64,000 nucleotides of DNA from Tardiphaga alba (GTDB taxonomy: Bacteria; Pseudomonadota; Alphaproteobacteria; Rhizobiales; Xanthobacteraceae). How positions within the stretch are numbered: the stretch's first letter is position 1; each line of letters opens with the position of its first letter. Both the position numbers and the translations under genes were made by a program. Location of the stretch: the NCBI RefSeq assembly GCF_018279705.1, contig NZ_CP036498.1, positions 4,357,001 through 4,421,000 of the forward strand, written 5' to 3'. This document shows positions 53,027-62,213 of this stretch, piece by piece. The notes below the pieces were generated by a model. The model had not been told where the DNA came from. It saw only the letters and a list, made by a program, of their open reading frames with translations, and ran no database searches.

Positions 53027-54079
53027 ATGGGAACGCTCAGAATCATCCTCGCGCTGGCGGTCGTCTGCGCGCATTACGGCATGCCGCTCAGCGTGCTCAC
53101 CAGCGACATCGCGGTGCAGAGCTTCTTCGTGATTTCCGGCTTCTACATGGCGCTGGTGCTGAACGGAAAATACGGCCCCGGCAGCTATCGCCTGTTCATC
53201 TCGAACCGCCTGCTCCGCCTGTTTCCAGCCTATCTACTCGTCCTCGCCGTCTCGCTGGCCGTTACCAGCAAGTGGACGGAGATCATCGCGCTCGACTGGT
53301 CCGCCGCGATCTACTTCGTGGCCTCCCAGCTCATGATCGTCGGTCAGGAAATCTATTTCTTCCTCGTCGTCAAAGACGGCACGCTTGCGCTCACTTTGCA
53401 GCCGGTCGGCGTGCCGAACCTGCTCTACACTTTCGCGCCGATCCCGCAGGCCTGGACGCTCGCGCTGGAAATCTACTTCTACCTGCTTGCGCCGTTCATC
53501 GTCAGGCGCGGACCGGTCGTGATCTTCAGCCTCCTGCTGGCCAGTCTCGCCTGCCGCATGGGTGCGCAATGGGCGTTCGGTCTCAGCGGAGATCCCTGGT
53601 CTTATCGTGTCTTCGTGTTCGAACTCGCGCTGTTCTGCGCAGGTACGCTCGGCTACGCCGTCTATGCCGGAGAGAACAGTGAACGCGGGCGATCGAAGAT
53701 CTTGCTGATGCTGACAGCCGCGCTCGTCTTCGTATGCCTCGGCATCAACAAGGGGGATGGCGTCTCCGCGCTTCCATCCGTCTTGTTCCTCGCCGCCGTG
53801 ATCGTCACCGTCCCGCGGCTATTCGAACTGACCAAGACGATCGGCTGGGACCGCTATCTCGGCGAGCTGTCCTATCCCATCTATATCTGCCACTTCCTGT
53901 TGGGATGGCTGCTGATGCCGGAAACGCGGGCCGCTTCTTTCGCAGCCCTCGCGCTCACGCTGATCGCGTCCGTCGCGATCCATCACCTGGTCGAACGACC
54001 CATCGATCGCTGGCGGCAGCGGCGGCTCGTCAACGCGCAGCATGCGGCGCATGCCCGCGACATGTTGCCTGCAACGTGA
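53027..54079 (+). CDS. Acyltransferase 3 family membrane protein (OafA/YrhL-like)
   Basis: The 350-residue protein has about ten membrane helices and family motifs: RIILALAVVCAHYG (the usual catalytic H of the first helix), VQSFFVISGFYMALVLNGKY, FISNRLLRLFPAYLLVLA and YLGELSYPIYICHFLLGW. Such proteins O-acylate surface sugars. The neighbours give no hint of the target. Confidence 0.88.
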   Translation: MGTLRIILALAVVCAHYGMPLSVLTSDIAVQSFFVISGFYMALVLNGKYGPGSYRLFISNRLLRLFPAYLLVLAVSLAVTSKWTEIIALDWSAAIYFVASQLMIVGQEIYFFLVVKDGTLALTLQPVGVPNLLYTFAPIPQAWTLALEIYFYLLAPFIVRRGPVVIFSLLLASLACRMGAQWAFGLSGDPWSYRVFVFELALFCAGTLGYAVYAGENSERGRSKILLMLTAALVFVCLGINKGDGVSALPSVLFLAAVIVTVPRLFELTKTIGWDRYLGELSYPIYICHFLLGWLLMPETRAASFAALALTLIASVAIHHLVERPIDRWRQRRLVNAQHAAHARDMLPAT

Positions 54080-54092
54080 TGAATGTCCGGCT

Positions 54093-54893
54093 CTAGTAGA
54101 ATGCGTGGAAGTGATGCACCGGCCCGTGGCCATGACCGACCGTGAAGCGATCGGCGGCAGCAATCGCCGCGGTCACATAGGCCTTGGCACCGCGCACGGC
54201 GGCTTCCATGCTTTGCCCCTTGGCGAGTTCGGCGGCGATCGCTGACGACAGCGTGCAACCGGTGCCATGGGTGTTCACCGTGATCACGCGCGGCGCCGGC
54301 AGCGCAATCGCGTGCTCCGCCGTGATGAAGTAATCGATGCTCGACGGTCCGTTGCCGTGCCCGCCCTTGATCAGCACGGCCTTGCAGCCGAACCCGAGCA
54401 GCCGCTTGCCCTGGTCCTCGATCTCCTGCTCATTCGTCGCCAAGGCTTCATCGAGCAGCGCTGCCGCTTCCGGCATGTTCGGCGTGATGATGTGCGCATG
54501 CGGGATCAGGATGCTGCGCAGCGCTTCGACCGCGTCCGGCACCAGCAGGCGATCGCCGGAAGTCGCGACCATCACCGGATCGAACACCACATGCGCCGGC
54601 TTCCAGCGCGCCAGCCCGTCCGCGATGGCAGCAATAATCTCGCGCTGTGCGACCATGCCGATCTTCACCGCACCGACCGCGAGATCGTCGAAGACCTCAT
54701 TGATCTGCGCCGTGACGAATTCCGCCGGCACCTGATGGATGCCGGTGACGCCGCGGGTGTTCTGCGCCGTGAGTGCAGAGATCACCGTGGCGCCATAGAC
54801 GCCCAGAGCCGCGAAGGTCTTGAGGTCGGCCTGAATGCCTGCACCGCCCGAGGAATCAGAGCCGGCAATGGTCAGGGCAACGGGCGTGGGCAT
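54093..54893 (-). CDS. thiD: Hydroxymethylpyrimidine/phosphomethylpyrimidine kinase ThiD
   Basis: The 266-residue enzyme phosphorylates HMP and HMP-P in thiamine synthesis. Family motifs are LTIAGSDSSGGAGIQADLKT at the N-terminus, AVKIGMVAQ, VVFDPVMVATSGDRLL, ITPNMPEAAALL, VLIKGGHG and the catalytic NTHGTGCTLSSAIAAELAKG. It is monocistronic. No TPP riboswitch is visible upstream, and none of its thiamine partners are in the window. Confidence 0.95.
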   Translation of the reverse strand: MPTPVALTIAGSDSSGGAGIQADLKTFAALGVYGATVISALTAQNTRGVTGIHQVPAEFVTAQINEVFDDLAVGAVKIGMVAQREIIAAIADGLARWKPAHVVFDPVMVATSGDRLLVPDAVEALRSILIPHAHIITPNMPEAAALLDEALATNEQEIEDQGKRLLGFGCKAVLIKGGHGNGPSSIDYFITAEHAIALPAPRVITVNTHGTGCTLSSAIAAELAKGQSMEAAVRGAKAYVTAAIAAADRFTVGHGHGPVHHFHAFY

Positions 54894-55096
54894 CGGGAAA
54901 ACTCACGTTAAATCAAGCGGGAAGCTGGATGTCAGTGGTAGCCCACCGCCATCGGGCGGGCAACCCGAGGGCGTCTAAACCAGTGTGGTTTGCGACACCT
55001 CGCGCACACGATGCGCCAAACTGTCCCGGACGTCTGCATGGCGAACAGATGGGCTATGCGATACCGTCACAAAAAAAGACATAGGAGGGAACAACC

Positions 55097-56089
55097 ATGA
55101 CCAAACGATTCAATCGCCGTGATTTCCTGGCCGCCGGTTCGGCTGCCGCCGCCTTGCCATTCCTGACGCGCGGTGCCTCCGCACAAACAGTCTGGCAGCC
55201 ATCGAAACAGATCCGCATGGTGTGCAGTTATCCCGCAGGCGGGCAGACCGACCTGCTGGCGCGCTCGTTCGGTGAGTATATCGGCAAACAGGTCGGCCAG
55301 ACCGTCGTCGTCGAGAACAAGGCCGGCGCATCCGGCGCCATCGGCACCGCCGAAGTCGCCCGCGCCGAGCCCGACGGCCACACCATCCTGTGCTCCATCT
55401 CGACCACCTACATCATGAACCGGGTGATGCTGAAGACGCCCGGTTACGACATGGACAAGGACCTGTCGCTGGTCAGCGTCGTCCCCGGCGCCGGACTGCT
55501 GCTGGTGGCGAATCCGGCATCGGGCGTGAAGTCGCTCGACGATTTCGTCGCCTATGCGAAGAAGAAGGACAAGATCAACTTCGGCACCTACAGCGTCGGC
55601 TCCGCCCCGCACTTCACTGTCAACGAACTCAACAAGCAGTATGGCCTCAAGATCGAGCCGATCCATTATCGCGGCGAAGCGCCGATGTGGACCGGCCTTG
55701 CCGACGGCTCGCTGGATTTCGCCATGGGCAGCTACACGGCCGCGCAATCGGTGCTGCAGAGCAATCGCGGCGTGGTGTTCGCCGTGCATTCGAAGAAGGT
55801 CGACGCGATCCCCGATATCAAGACCCTGCCCGAACAGGGGGCGACGTCGAAATTCTTCACCGTCAGCGGCTTCTCCGGCTGGGCCGTGCCGAAGGCGACG
55901 CCGCAGCCGATCGTCGACCGTCTGTCGCAACTGTTCGTCGCCGCCAACAGCGATCCGAAGATCAAGGAAGTGCTGAAGACCGTCGCTCTGGAGCCCGCCA
56001 TCGGCTTCAAGGACACCAATGCGCTGTATCAGCGCGAACTGCCGGTCTGGATCGAGGCCGCACAGGCGCTGGGTCTGCAGCCGGCCTAA
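55097..56089 (+). CDS. TctC/Bug-family solute-binding protein, Tat signal
   Basis: The 330-residue binding protein has a twin-arginine signal (NRRDFLAAGSAAAALPFL, cut near ASAQ), then KQIRMVCSYPAGGQTDLLAR and QTVVVENKAGASGAIGTAEV of the Bug family. No membrane partners (TctA/B) are near, as with the other copy at 27967. An AGGAGGG ribosome site precedes the ATG. Ligand unknown, probably a carboxylate. Confidence 0.88.
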   Translation: MTKRFNRRDFLAAGSAAAALPFLTRGASAQTVWQPSKQIRMVCSYPAGGQTDLLARSFGEYIGKQVGQTVVVENKAGASGAIGTAEVARAEPDGHTILCSISTTYIMNRVMLKTPGYDMDKDLSLVSVVPGAGLLLVANPASGVKSLDDFVAYAKKKDKINFGTYSVGSAPHFTVNELNKQYGLKIEPIHYRGEAPMWTGLADGSLDFAMGSYTAAQSVLQSNRGVVFAVHSKKVDAIPDIKTLPEQGATSKFFTVSGFSGWAVPKATPQPIVDRLSQLFVAANSDPKIKEVLKTVALEPAIGFKDTNALYQRELPVWIEAAQALGLQPA

Positions 56090-56237
56090 TCGGGGGGCCC
56101 CCTCGCGGCAACCTCCCACCCATGTCATGCGCGGTCGTGACTGCGCATGACCACGGGAGCGGGTTCCCCGCCGGCCTTGCCACGCTGGCCGTTTTGGGCT
56201 TGATGATGCCCGATCTGCCTGCTTCCGGAGAATCCCG

Positions 56238-56474
56238 ATGGTCCCCTTCTTTGTCCAGTTCAAGTGCAAGCTTGGCCAGTCCTACGCCGTCGCCAATGCG
56301 CTGGCCGAAGCCGAAATCGCCTCGGAGATCTACTCCACCGCCGGTCATTACGATCTGCTGGTGAAATTCTACGTCGATAACGCCACTGACATCGGACACT
56401 TCGTGAACGAGAAGGTGCAGACGATCCCAGGCATCCAGGACACCCACACGATCATCACCTTCAAGGCGTTTTAA
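56238..56474 (+). CDS. Stand-alone Lrp/AsnC ligand-binding (RAM) domain
   Basis: The 78-residue protein consists only of the AsnC-type sensor domain (VPFFVQFKCKLGQSYAVANA, VKFYVDNATDIGHFVNEKVQ, TIPGIQDTHTIITFKAF) and has no HTH. Such domains bind amino acids and can co-assemble with full Lrp proteins; a complete Lrp gene lies 2.6 kb downstream. The ATG at 56238 has GGAG about 8 nt upstream. Confidence 0.85.
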   Translation: MVPFFVQFKCKLGQSYAVANALAEAEIASEIYSTAGHYDLLVKFYVDNATDIGHFVNEKVQTIPGIQDTHTIITFKAF

Positions 56475-56488
56475 GCGCTACATCGCAT

Positions 56489-56575
56489 GTAGGGTGGGCA
56501 AAGGCGCGCAGCGCCGTGCCCACCTTCACGTGCACAGCTGGTGATGGTGGGCACGCTACGCTTTGCCCACCCTAC
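56489..56575. repeat. Intergenic palindromic repeat 8 (GTAGGGTGGGCAAAG type)
   Basis: GTAGGGTGGGCAAAGGCGCG is matched in inverse by ...CGCTTTGCCCACCCTAC, and GTGCCCACC by GGTGGGCAC inside. This is a widespread type in Bradyrhizobium-related genomes. It lies between two convergent genes. Confidence 0.78.
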
Positions 56576-56585
56576 AGATCCGAGT

Positions 56586-58952
56586 TCACACCGCCATCTT
56601 CCGGTGCCGCACCGGCGCTCCCGGGCTCAGGCTTTCCGCAGCATCGATGATCGCATTCGCGTCGATGCCGTGATGGCGATAGAGATCGGCGATAGTCCCG
56701 GTCTGGCCGAAATGCTCGACCCCGAGCGATTCCATGCGATGGCCGTGCACGGCACCGATCCAGCCCAGCGTGGCCGGATGGCCGTCGAGCACCGTGACGA
56801 TCCCGCAGTCGCGCGGCAGCGGCTTCAGCAGTTTCTCGATATGGCTCAGATGCGGCGGCATGCGCCGCTCGCGCCGGGCTTTTCGCGCGGCGGTCCAGCC
56901 CGCATGGAGACGATCGGCCGAGGTGATGGCCAGCAGGCCGATGTCGCGGTGGCTTTCGCCGAGCAGCCCTGTCGCCTCGATCGCCTCCGGTGCCAGCGCG
57001 CCGGTATAGGCAATCACCAGATCGCAATTGTCGCCGGGCTTGCGCAGCCAGTAGGCGCCATCAGCGATATGCTGCTGCAACTCCGGCGTCATCAGGCGCT
57101 TCGGTTGTTCGATGCTCCGCGTCGATAGCCGCAGATAGACCGAACCGCCCTCGCCCGCCTCACGCTGCATATGCGCGAAACCCCAGCGCATGATCACGGC
57201 GAGTTCGTCCACAAAAGCCGGCTCGAACGATGCCAGCCCGTCCTGCGCCATGCCGATCAGCGGCGTCGCGATCGACTGATGCGCGCCGCCTTCGGGGGCC
57301 AGCGTGATGCCTGACGGCGTTGCCGCCACCATGAAGCGCGCATCCTGATAGCAGGCATAGTTCAGCGCATCGAGGCCACGCTCGATGAAGGGATCATAGA
57401 GCGTCGCCACCGGCAGCAGCCGCGCGCCGTTGATGGTGTGCGAGAGGCCGAGCGCCGACATCATGATGAAGAGATTCATCTCGGCGATCCCCAGCTCCAT
57501 GTGCTGGCCCTTCGGCGAGTAGTCCCACGCAAAGGTCGAGGGGATCTTCTCCTGCCGGAACAGGTCGGCATTCTCCGCCTTCGCGAACAGTCCGCGCCGG
57601 TTGACCCAGGCACCGAGATTGGTGGAAACCGTCACGTCGGGCGAAGCGGTGACGATGCGCGACGCCAGCTCCGTCTCGCCGCGCGCAAGCTCGTTGAGGA
57701 TCAGTCCAAAGCCCTGCTGCGTGGACATGTCCGGAGCCAGCTTGAACGACAGCGCCTCGGGCACGTCGATAACGGGCGCATCGAGGCGACGGCGTCCCTG
57801 CTGAACGAATGGCACCTGCTTTAAAAAGGATTCAAGCGCCGCGCTGTCCTGCGCGAGGCCTTCGAACTTGTCCCATTCACGGCCCGGCCGGATGTTCTGC
57901 TCCGCGCGCCACTTCTCCATCTGCGTGGGCGTCATCAGGCCGGCATGATTATCCTTGTGGCCCTGGAACGGCAGGCCGACGCCCTTGATCGTATAGGCGA
58001 TGAAGCAGACCGGACGATCGTGATCGATGGTCTCGAATGCCTCCAGCATGCTGCTCATGTCGTGGCCGCCGAGATTGGACATCAGCGCCAGCAATTCATC
58101 ATCGCTGCGCCGGTCGATCAGCGCAGTGACATCGCCCTGGTCGCCGATCTCGTCATGCAGCCGCTTGCGGAAAGCGGCACCGCCCTGGAAACACAGCGCC
58201 GCGTAGCGCTGGTTCGGACAGTTGTCGATCCAGTCCTTCAGCGCCGCACCGCCCGGCTCGGCGAAGGCTGCATCCATCAGGCGGCCATACTTCACGATCA
58301 CCACGTCCCAGCCGAAATTGCGAAACATGGACTCGAACTTTTCCCACAAGCCTTCGCGCACCACGGCGTCGAGGCTCTGACGGTTGTAGTCGATGATCCA
58401 CCAGCAATTGCGCAAGCCGTGCTTCCAGCCTTCGACCAGCGCCTCGAAAATATTGCCCTCGTCCATCTCGGCATCGCCGACCAGCGCGATCATGCGGCCT
58501 TCGCGACGATCGCCGATCATCCCATGCGCGGACACATAGTCCTGCACCAGCGAAGAGAACAGCGTCTGCGCGACGCCGAGGCCGACTGAGCCGGTGGAGA
58601 AATCGACATCGTCGACGTCCTTGGTGCGCGACGGATAGCTTTGCGCACCCTTGTAGCCGCGAAAATTCTCCAGCTTCTCGCGGGTCTGGTTGCCGAACAG
58701 ATACTGGATGGCGTGGAAGATCGGCGATGCATGCGGCTTCACCGCCACGCGATCCTCCGGCTTCAGCACCGAAAAATACAGCGCCGACATGATGGTCGCG
58801 AGCGAGGCGCTCGATGCCTGATGGCCGCCGACCTTCAGGCCATCGACATTCGGGCGGATGTGATTTGCGTTGTGGATGGTCCATGACGAGAGCCAGAGCG
58901 CCTTCTTCGCCAGCGCCGTGAGCATCTGCAGGCGGCTGTCATCGATCGGCAT
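56586..58952 (-). CDS. AceE-like thiamine-dependent 2-oxoacid dehydrogenase / transketolase
   Basis: The 788-residue protein has a transketolase fold. The TPP motif is ALVGDAEMDEGNIFEALVEG, ending in WIIDYNRQS. Next come GIAEMNLFIMMSALG, ATPSGITLAPEGGAHQSI and QPKRLMTPE. Its length and HNANHIRPN/GHQASSASLATIMSAL text resemble homodimeric AceE-type E1 enzymes (pyruvate or 2-oxobutyrate), although it is about 100 residues shorter than E. coli AceE. A divergent Lrp regulator suggests a role in amino-acid breakdown, as for mdeB-mdeR in Pseudomonas. No E2 or E3 gene is in the window. Confidence 0.82.
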   Translation of the reverse strand: MPIDDSRLQMLTALAKKALWLSSWTIHNANHIRPNVDGLKVGGHQASSASLATIMSALYFSVLKPEDRVAVKPHASPIFHAIQYLFGNQTREKLENFRGYKGAQSYPSRTKDVDDVDFSTGSVGLGVAQTLFSSLVQDYVSAHGMIGDRREGRMIALVGDAEMDEGNIFEALVEGWKHGLRNCWWIIDYNRQSLDAVVREGLWEKFESMFRNFGWDVVIVKYGRLMDAAFAEPGGAALKDWIDNCPNQRYAALCFQGGAAFRKRLHDEIGDQGDVTALIDRRSDDELLALMSNLGGHDMSSMLEAFETIDHDRPVCFIAYTIKGVGLPFQGHKDNHAGLMTPTQMEKWRAEQNIRPGREWDKFEGLAQDSAALESFLKQVPFVQQGRRRLDAPVIDVPEALSFKLAPDMSTQQGFGLILNELARGETELASRIVTASPDVTVSTNLGAWVNRRGLFAKAENADLFRQEKIPSTFAWDYSPKGQHMELGIAEMNLFIMMSALGLSHTINGARLLPVATLYDPFIERGLDALNYACYQDARFMVAATPSGITLAPEGGAHQSIATPLIGMAQDGLASFEPAFVDELAVIMRWGFAHMQREAGEGGSVYLRLSTRSIEQPKRLMTPELQQHIADGAYWLRKPGDNCDLVIAYTGALAPEAIEATGLLGESHRDIGLLAITSADRLHAGWTAARKARRERRMPPHLSHIEKLLKPLPRDCGIVTVLDGHPATLGWIGAVHGHRMESLGVEHFGQTGTIADLYRHHGIDANAIIDAAESLSPGAPVRHRKMAV

Positions 58953-59039
58953 GGTGGGCTCCCGTCTGTGGCCGGCTGATCCGGTTCATCAATTGCCGCC
59001 ATTGTACCAGCCGCGATTTCCGTGTTTTCTCAATTTATG

Positions 59040-59053
59040 ACGACAATGGTCGT
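59040..59053. promoter_or_regulatory. Lrp operator candidate
   Basis: ACGAC-AATG-GTCGT, flanked by AT-rich sequence, lies in the divergent gap between the AceE-like gene and the Lrp gene, 52 bp before the Lrp start. Lrp proteins commonly bind such imperfect AT-flanked palindromes. Confidence 0.5.
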
Positions 59054-59104
59054 AATATTGGGATAAACACGTCGCCAAAGCTTCTGTTCGGCGGATTTAT
59101 TCCA

Positions 59105-59566
59105 ATGCAGACCCTGGATGCCATCGACCGCAAGATTCTGGCCGCGCTGCAGATCGACAGCCGCCTCACCATGCAGGAGCTGGCGGAAAAAGTGGGACTG
59201 TCGATCTCGCCGTGCCACCGCCGGGTGAAGCTGCTCGAGCAGCGTGGCGTGATTTCAGGCTATATGGCGCTGGTGGATCAGAAGGCCGTCGGCCTTCCCG
59301 TCAGCGTCTTCATCTCGATCAAGCTGGTGCGGCAGAAGGAGGAAGACCTCAACCGTTTTGCCAAGGCGATCTCGAAATGGGAAGAGGTGCTGGAATGCTA
59401 TCTGATGACCGGCAATCGCGACTATCTGCTGCGCGTCGTCGCCGCCGATCTCGCTTCCTATGAGGCCTTCCTGAAGAACAAGCTGACCCGCCTCGACGGC
59501 ATCGCATCCATCGAGTCGAGCTTTGCGCTCAGCCAGGTGAAGTACTCAATCGCATTGCCGGTGTAA
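59105..59566 (+). CDS. Lrp/AsnC-family transcriptional regulator
   Basis: The 153-residue regulator has the Lrp HTH (LDAIDRKILAALQIDSRLTM, QELAEKVGLSISPCHRRVKL) and the RAM sensor domain (FISIKLVRQKEEDLNRFAKA, VLECYLMTGNRDYLLRVVAA). It is divergent from the AceE-like gene and probably controls it in response to an amino acid. The gap contains a 5-bp inverted repeat. Confidence 0.92.
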   Translation: MQTLDAIDRKILAALQIDSRLTMQELAEKVGLSISPCHRRVKLLEQRGVISGYMALVDQKAVGLPVSVFISIKLVRQKEEDLNRFAKAISKWEEVLECYLMTGNRDYLLRVVAADLASYEAFLKNKLTRLDGIASIESSFALSQVKYSIALPV

Positions 59567-59580
59567 CGTCCGCCGGCGAA

Positions 59581-61998
59581 TTAACTTGCCCGCTTCACCG
59601 CGATCGCGCCACCCGCTCCCTTGGTGACGATGTTGCGATAATGCGCGATCGGGTATGGCCGCCCGATCAGGAAGCCCTGCAGCTCCGCGCAGCCCTCGCT
59701 GGCGAGGAAGGCCTGCTGCGCCATGGTCTCCACGCCCTCGGCGATGACAGGCAGTTTCAGTGAGCGTCCGAGACCGATGATGGCATGCACGATCGCTGCG
59801 GATTGCGGGTTGGTTTCCAGCTTCATCACAAAGGTCTGGTCGATCTTGATCTTGTCGAACGGGAAGGCCTGCAGATAGCTGAGGCTCGAATAGCCGGTGC
59901 CGAAATCATCCATGGCCACGCGGACACCGAGCGCCTTGATGTCGCGCAGGATCGCGATGGCGCCGGCGAAATCATCGATCAGTACACCCTCGGTGATCTC
60001 GATCTCGACGCGTTCCGGCTCTAGCCGGGTCTCTGCGAGCACATCGGCCAGCATGCGGGGAACATCGCCGCGCCTAAAATCCACCGGCGACAGATTGATG
60101 GCGATGGACAGCTTGTTCGCCCAGGTCGCCGCCTCGCGGCACGCCTCGCGCACCACCCATTCGTCGATGGCGCTGATCAGGCCGGTTTCCTCGGCCAGCG
60201 GAATGAACACCGCCGGCGAGATGATATTGCGCTCCGGGTGACGCCAGCGCAGCAGCACCTCGAAGGCGACGATCGTGCCATCCGCAGCCGCCTGCGGCTG
60301 ATAATACAACTCGAATTGCCTGTTCTCGATGGCCACCACGAGATCACGCTGCAACATGCGCTTCTCGCGGATCTGGTGATCCATCGCCGCCTCGAAGAAG
60401 CGGATGGTGCCGCGCTCTTCCTGCTTGGCGCGATCCAGCGCGAGATCGGCATGAGCGATCAGGCTCTCGATATCGTTGCCGTCCTGCGGATAAACGGAAA
60501 TGCCGATGCTGCAGCGGACGCGGATACTTTGGCGCTCGATCTGCAGCATGTTGTCGAGCACCGCCGATAACCGTGCGCACAGATCATCTACGGTCTGTGG
60601 CTCGGCGCCGAGATGCGTCACGATGGAAAACACGTCGCCGCTCGGCCGCGCCAAAAAGGCGCCATTGCTGGCGATGGACAGGCGCTTGGCGAGCTCGGCC
60701 AGCACGGCATCGCCGGTGGCCTGCCCAAACACGTCATTGATCTCGCGGAAGCGGTCGATATCGATCCGCACCACCGCGAAACTGCCATTGCCCGCCGATG
60801 CCTCGCTAAACACGCGCGTGAGATATTCGTTGAACGCCACGCGGTTCGGCAGATCGGTGATCGGGTCATGGCGCGCCAGATGCACCATGCGGGCTTCGGT
60901 GAGCTTGCGCTCGGTGATGTCGGCATGGGTCACGACCCAGCCGCCATTATCCATCGGCCGATAGCGCACATTGACACTGCGGCCGTCAGGCAGGTCGGCG
61001 GTCTGGCTCGACGGGCGGCGCTCGGCGACGGCCGCTTTCAGCTGCGCATCGTAGCGCTCCTGATCGACGAACAACATGCCGGCCTCGGCGCGCAATGCGA
61101 CCACCTCATCCATGGTCGCACCGATCGTCATCTTCTCCGACGGGATCCGATACATGCGGACATAGCTGTCATTCCAGAGTTCGAGCCGGCCCTGCGCGTC
61201 ATACATGCACAGTCCCTGCCCCATATTGTTGAGCGCGGCATCGAGCTGCAGGTTGCGCCGTGACATGCTGCGGCGGCTGCGCTGGTCCGATACGGCGACG
61301 ACGAGGCCTGCGATCACCACGGTGACGGTGAAGGCCGCGATCGCCAGCGACAGTTCAATCGGTGACAGCAGGCTTTCATTACCGTCGATCGCCGCCTTGT
61401 AAGTGAGGTTGATCGCGCCCATGGCGACGAAGTGATGCACGCAGATCGCCAGCGTCAGAAGCAGCGCGGCACCGAGCAGTTTGGCTGGCCTGTCGGCGGC
61501 CTGCGCGACCAGGATCGCGAACGCACCGAGCACCATACCGCCGATGATCGAGGCAGTGACGAGATCGGGCAGCCATTCGATGATGGCGGGAATGCGCAGC
61601 GATGCCATCCCCATATAATGCATGCAGGCGATCCCGAGCCCGATCACCGCGCCACCCATCAGCGCATTCTGCCGGCTCCGGCGAAACAGCGCGATAGCAA
61701 ATCCAGCCGTCGTCATCACGGCCGCAGCGACAAGCGAACATGCGGTGATGATCAGATCATAATGGAGATCGAAGCCCGGTGTGTAAGCGAGCATCGCGAT
61801 GAAATGCGTCGCCCACGTGCCGAATCCGGTGACGACGCCTGCGGTGACTAACCATGCAAGACGTGTATCGGGCGACGCAGTGCGTGCACGCGTGAACAGA
61901 TTGACTGCTGCGAGGCTGGTGAGAAAGCACACCGCCGCCGCCAGCAGAATCTGCCGCCAGTCATGCTGCGTCTCGATGCAATTCCAAACTCTCAGCAT
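59581..61998 (-). CDS. MHYT-PAS-GGDEF-EAL cyclic-di-GMP protein
   Basis: The 805-residue protein has an MHYT sensor of about seven membrane helices (THFIAM, MHYMGM, VHHFVAM; a copper or gas sensor), a PAS domain (LNNMGQGLCMYDAQGRLELW), a GGDEF domain and an EAL domain. The GGDEF active site reads SGDVF, so synthase activity is probably lost. The EAL domain keeps FEVLLRW, NLSPVDF, EITEG, DDFGTGYSSLSYL, KIDQTF and AEGVET, so it is likely an active phosphodiesterase. It would lower cyclic-di-GMP, which fits with motility. The start at 61998 gives the usual N-terminus; 46 extra codons are open upstream. Confidence 0.9.
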   Translation of the reverse strand: MLRVWNCIETQHDWRQILLAAAVCFLTSLAAVNLFTRARTASPDTRLAWLVTAGVVTGFGTWATHFIAMLAYTPGFDLHYDLIITACSLVAAAVMTTAGFAIALFRRSRQNALMGGAVIGLGIACMHYMGMASLRIPAIIEWLPDLVTASIIGGMVLGAFAILVAQAADRPAKLLGAALLLTLAICVHHFVAMGAINLTYKAAIDGNESLLSPIELSLAIAAFTVTVVIAGLVVAVSDQRSRRSMSRRNLQLDAALNNMGQGLCMYDAQGRLELWNDSYVRMYRIPSEKMTIGATMDEVVALRAEAGMLFVDQERYDAQLKAAVAERRPSSQTADLPDGRSVNVRYRPMDNGGWVVTHADITERKLTEARMVHLARHDPITDLPNRVAFNEYLTRVFSEASAGNGSFAVVRIDIDRFREINDVFGQATGDAVLAELAKRLSIASNGAFLARPSGDVFSIVTHLGAEPQTVDDLCARLSAVLDNMLQIERQSIRVRCSIGISVYPQDGNDIESLIAHADLALDRAKQEERGTIRFFEAAMDHQIREKRMLQRDLVVAIENRQFELYYQPQAAADGTIVAFEVLLRWRHPERNIISPAVFIPLAEETGLISAIDEWVVREACREAATWANKLSIAINLSPVDFRRGDVPRMLADVLAETRLEPERVEIEITEGVLIDDFAGAIAILRDIKALGVRVAMDDFGTGYSSLSYLQAFPFDKIKIDQTFVMKLETNPQSAAIVHAIIGLGRSLKLPVIAEGVETMAQQAFLASEGCAELQGFLIGRPYPIAHYRNIVTKGAGGAIAVKRAS

Positions 61999-62213
61999 AA
62001 CGATACCAACGCTTTTGAAGGCTATTAGATCATAACGCGTCTCGCGTTCGTATTGCTTAAAACTCGCGGCAAACGTGCGCGGAACACGCTTTATTCTTAA
62101 GCTGAAATGAAACCAATTGAATCTGAGTATCATCATCTACGCAAAGCGCATGATGATGCCGACAGTGCAGATGTGACTACCAACCGCGCAATTGCGTCGC
62201 AGTTATGAACCCA

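Noticed and set aside
54894..55096. TPP riboswitch near thiD
   Set aside because: The conserved CTGAGA and ACCTGATCTGG-type segments are absent upstream of thiD.
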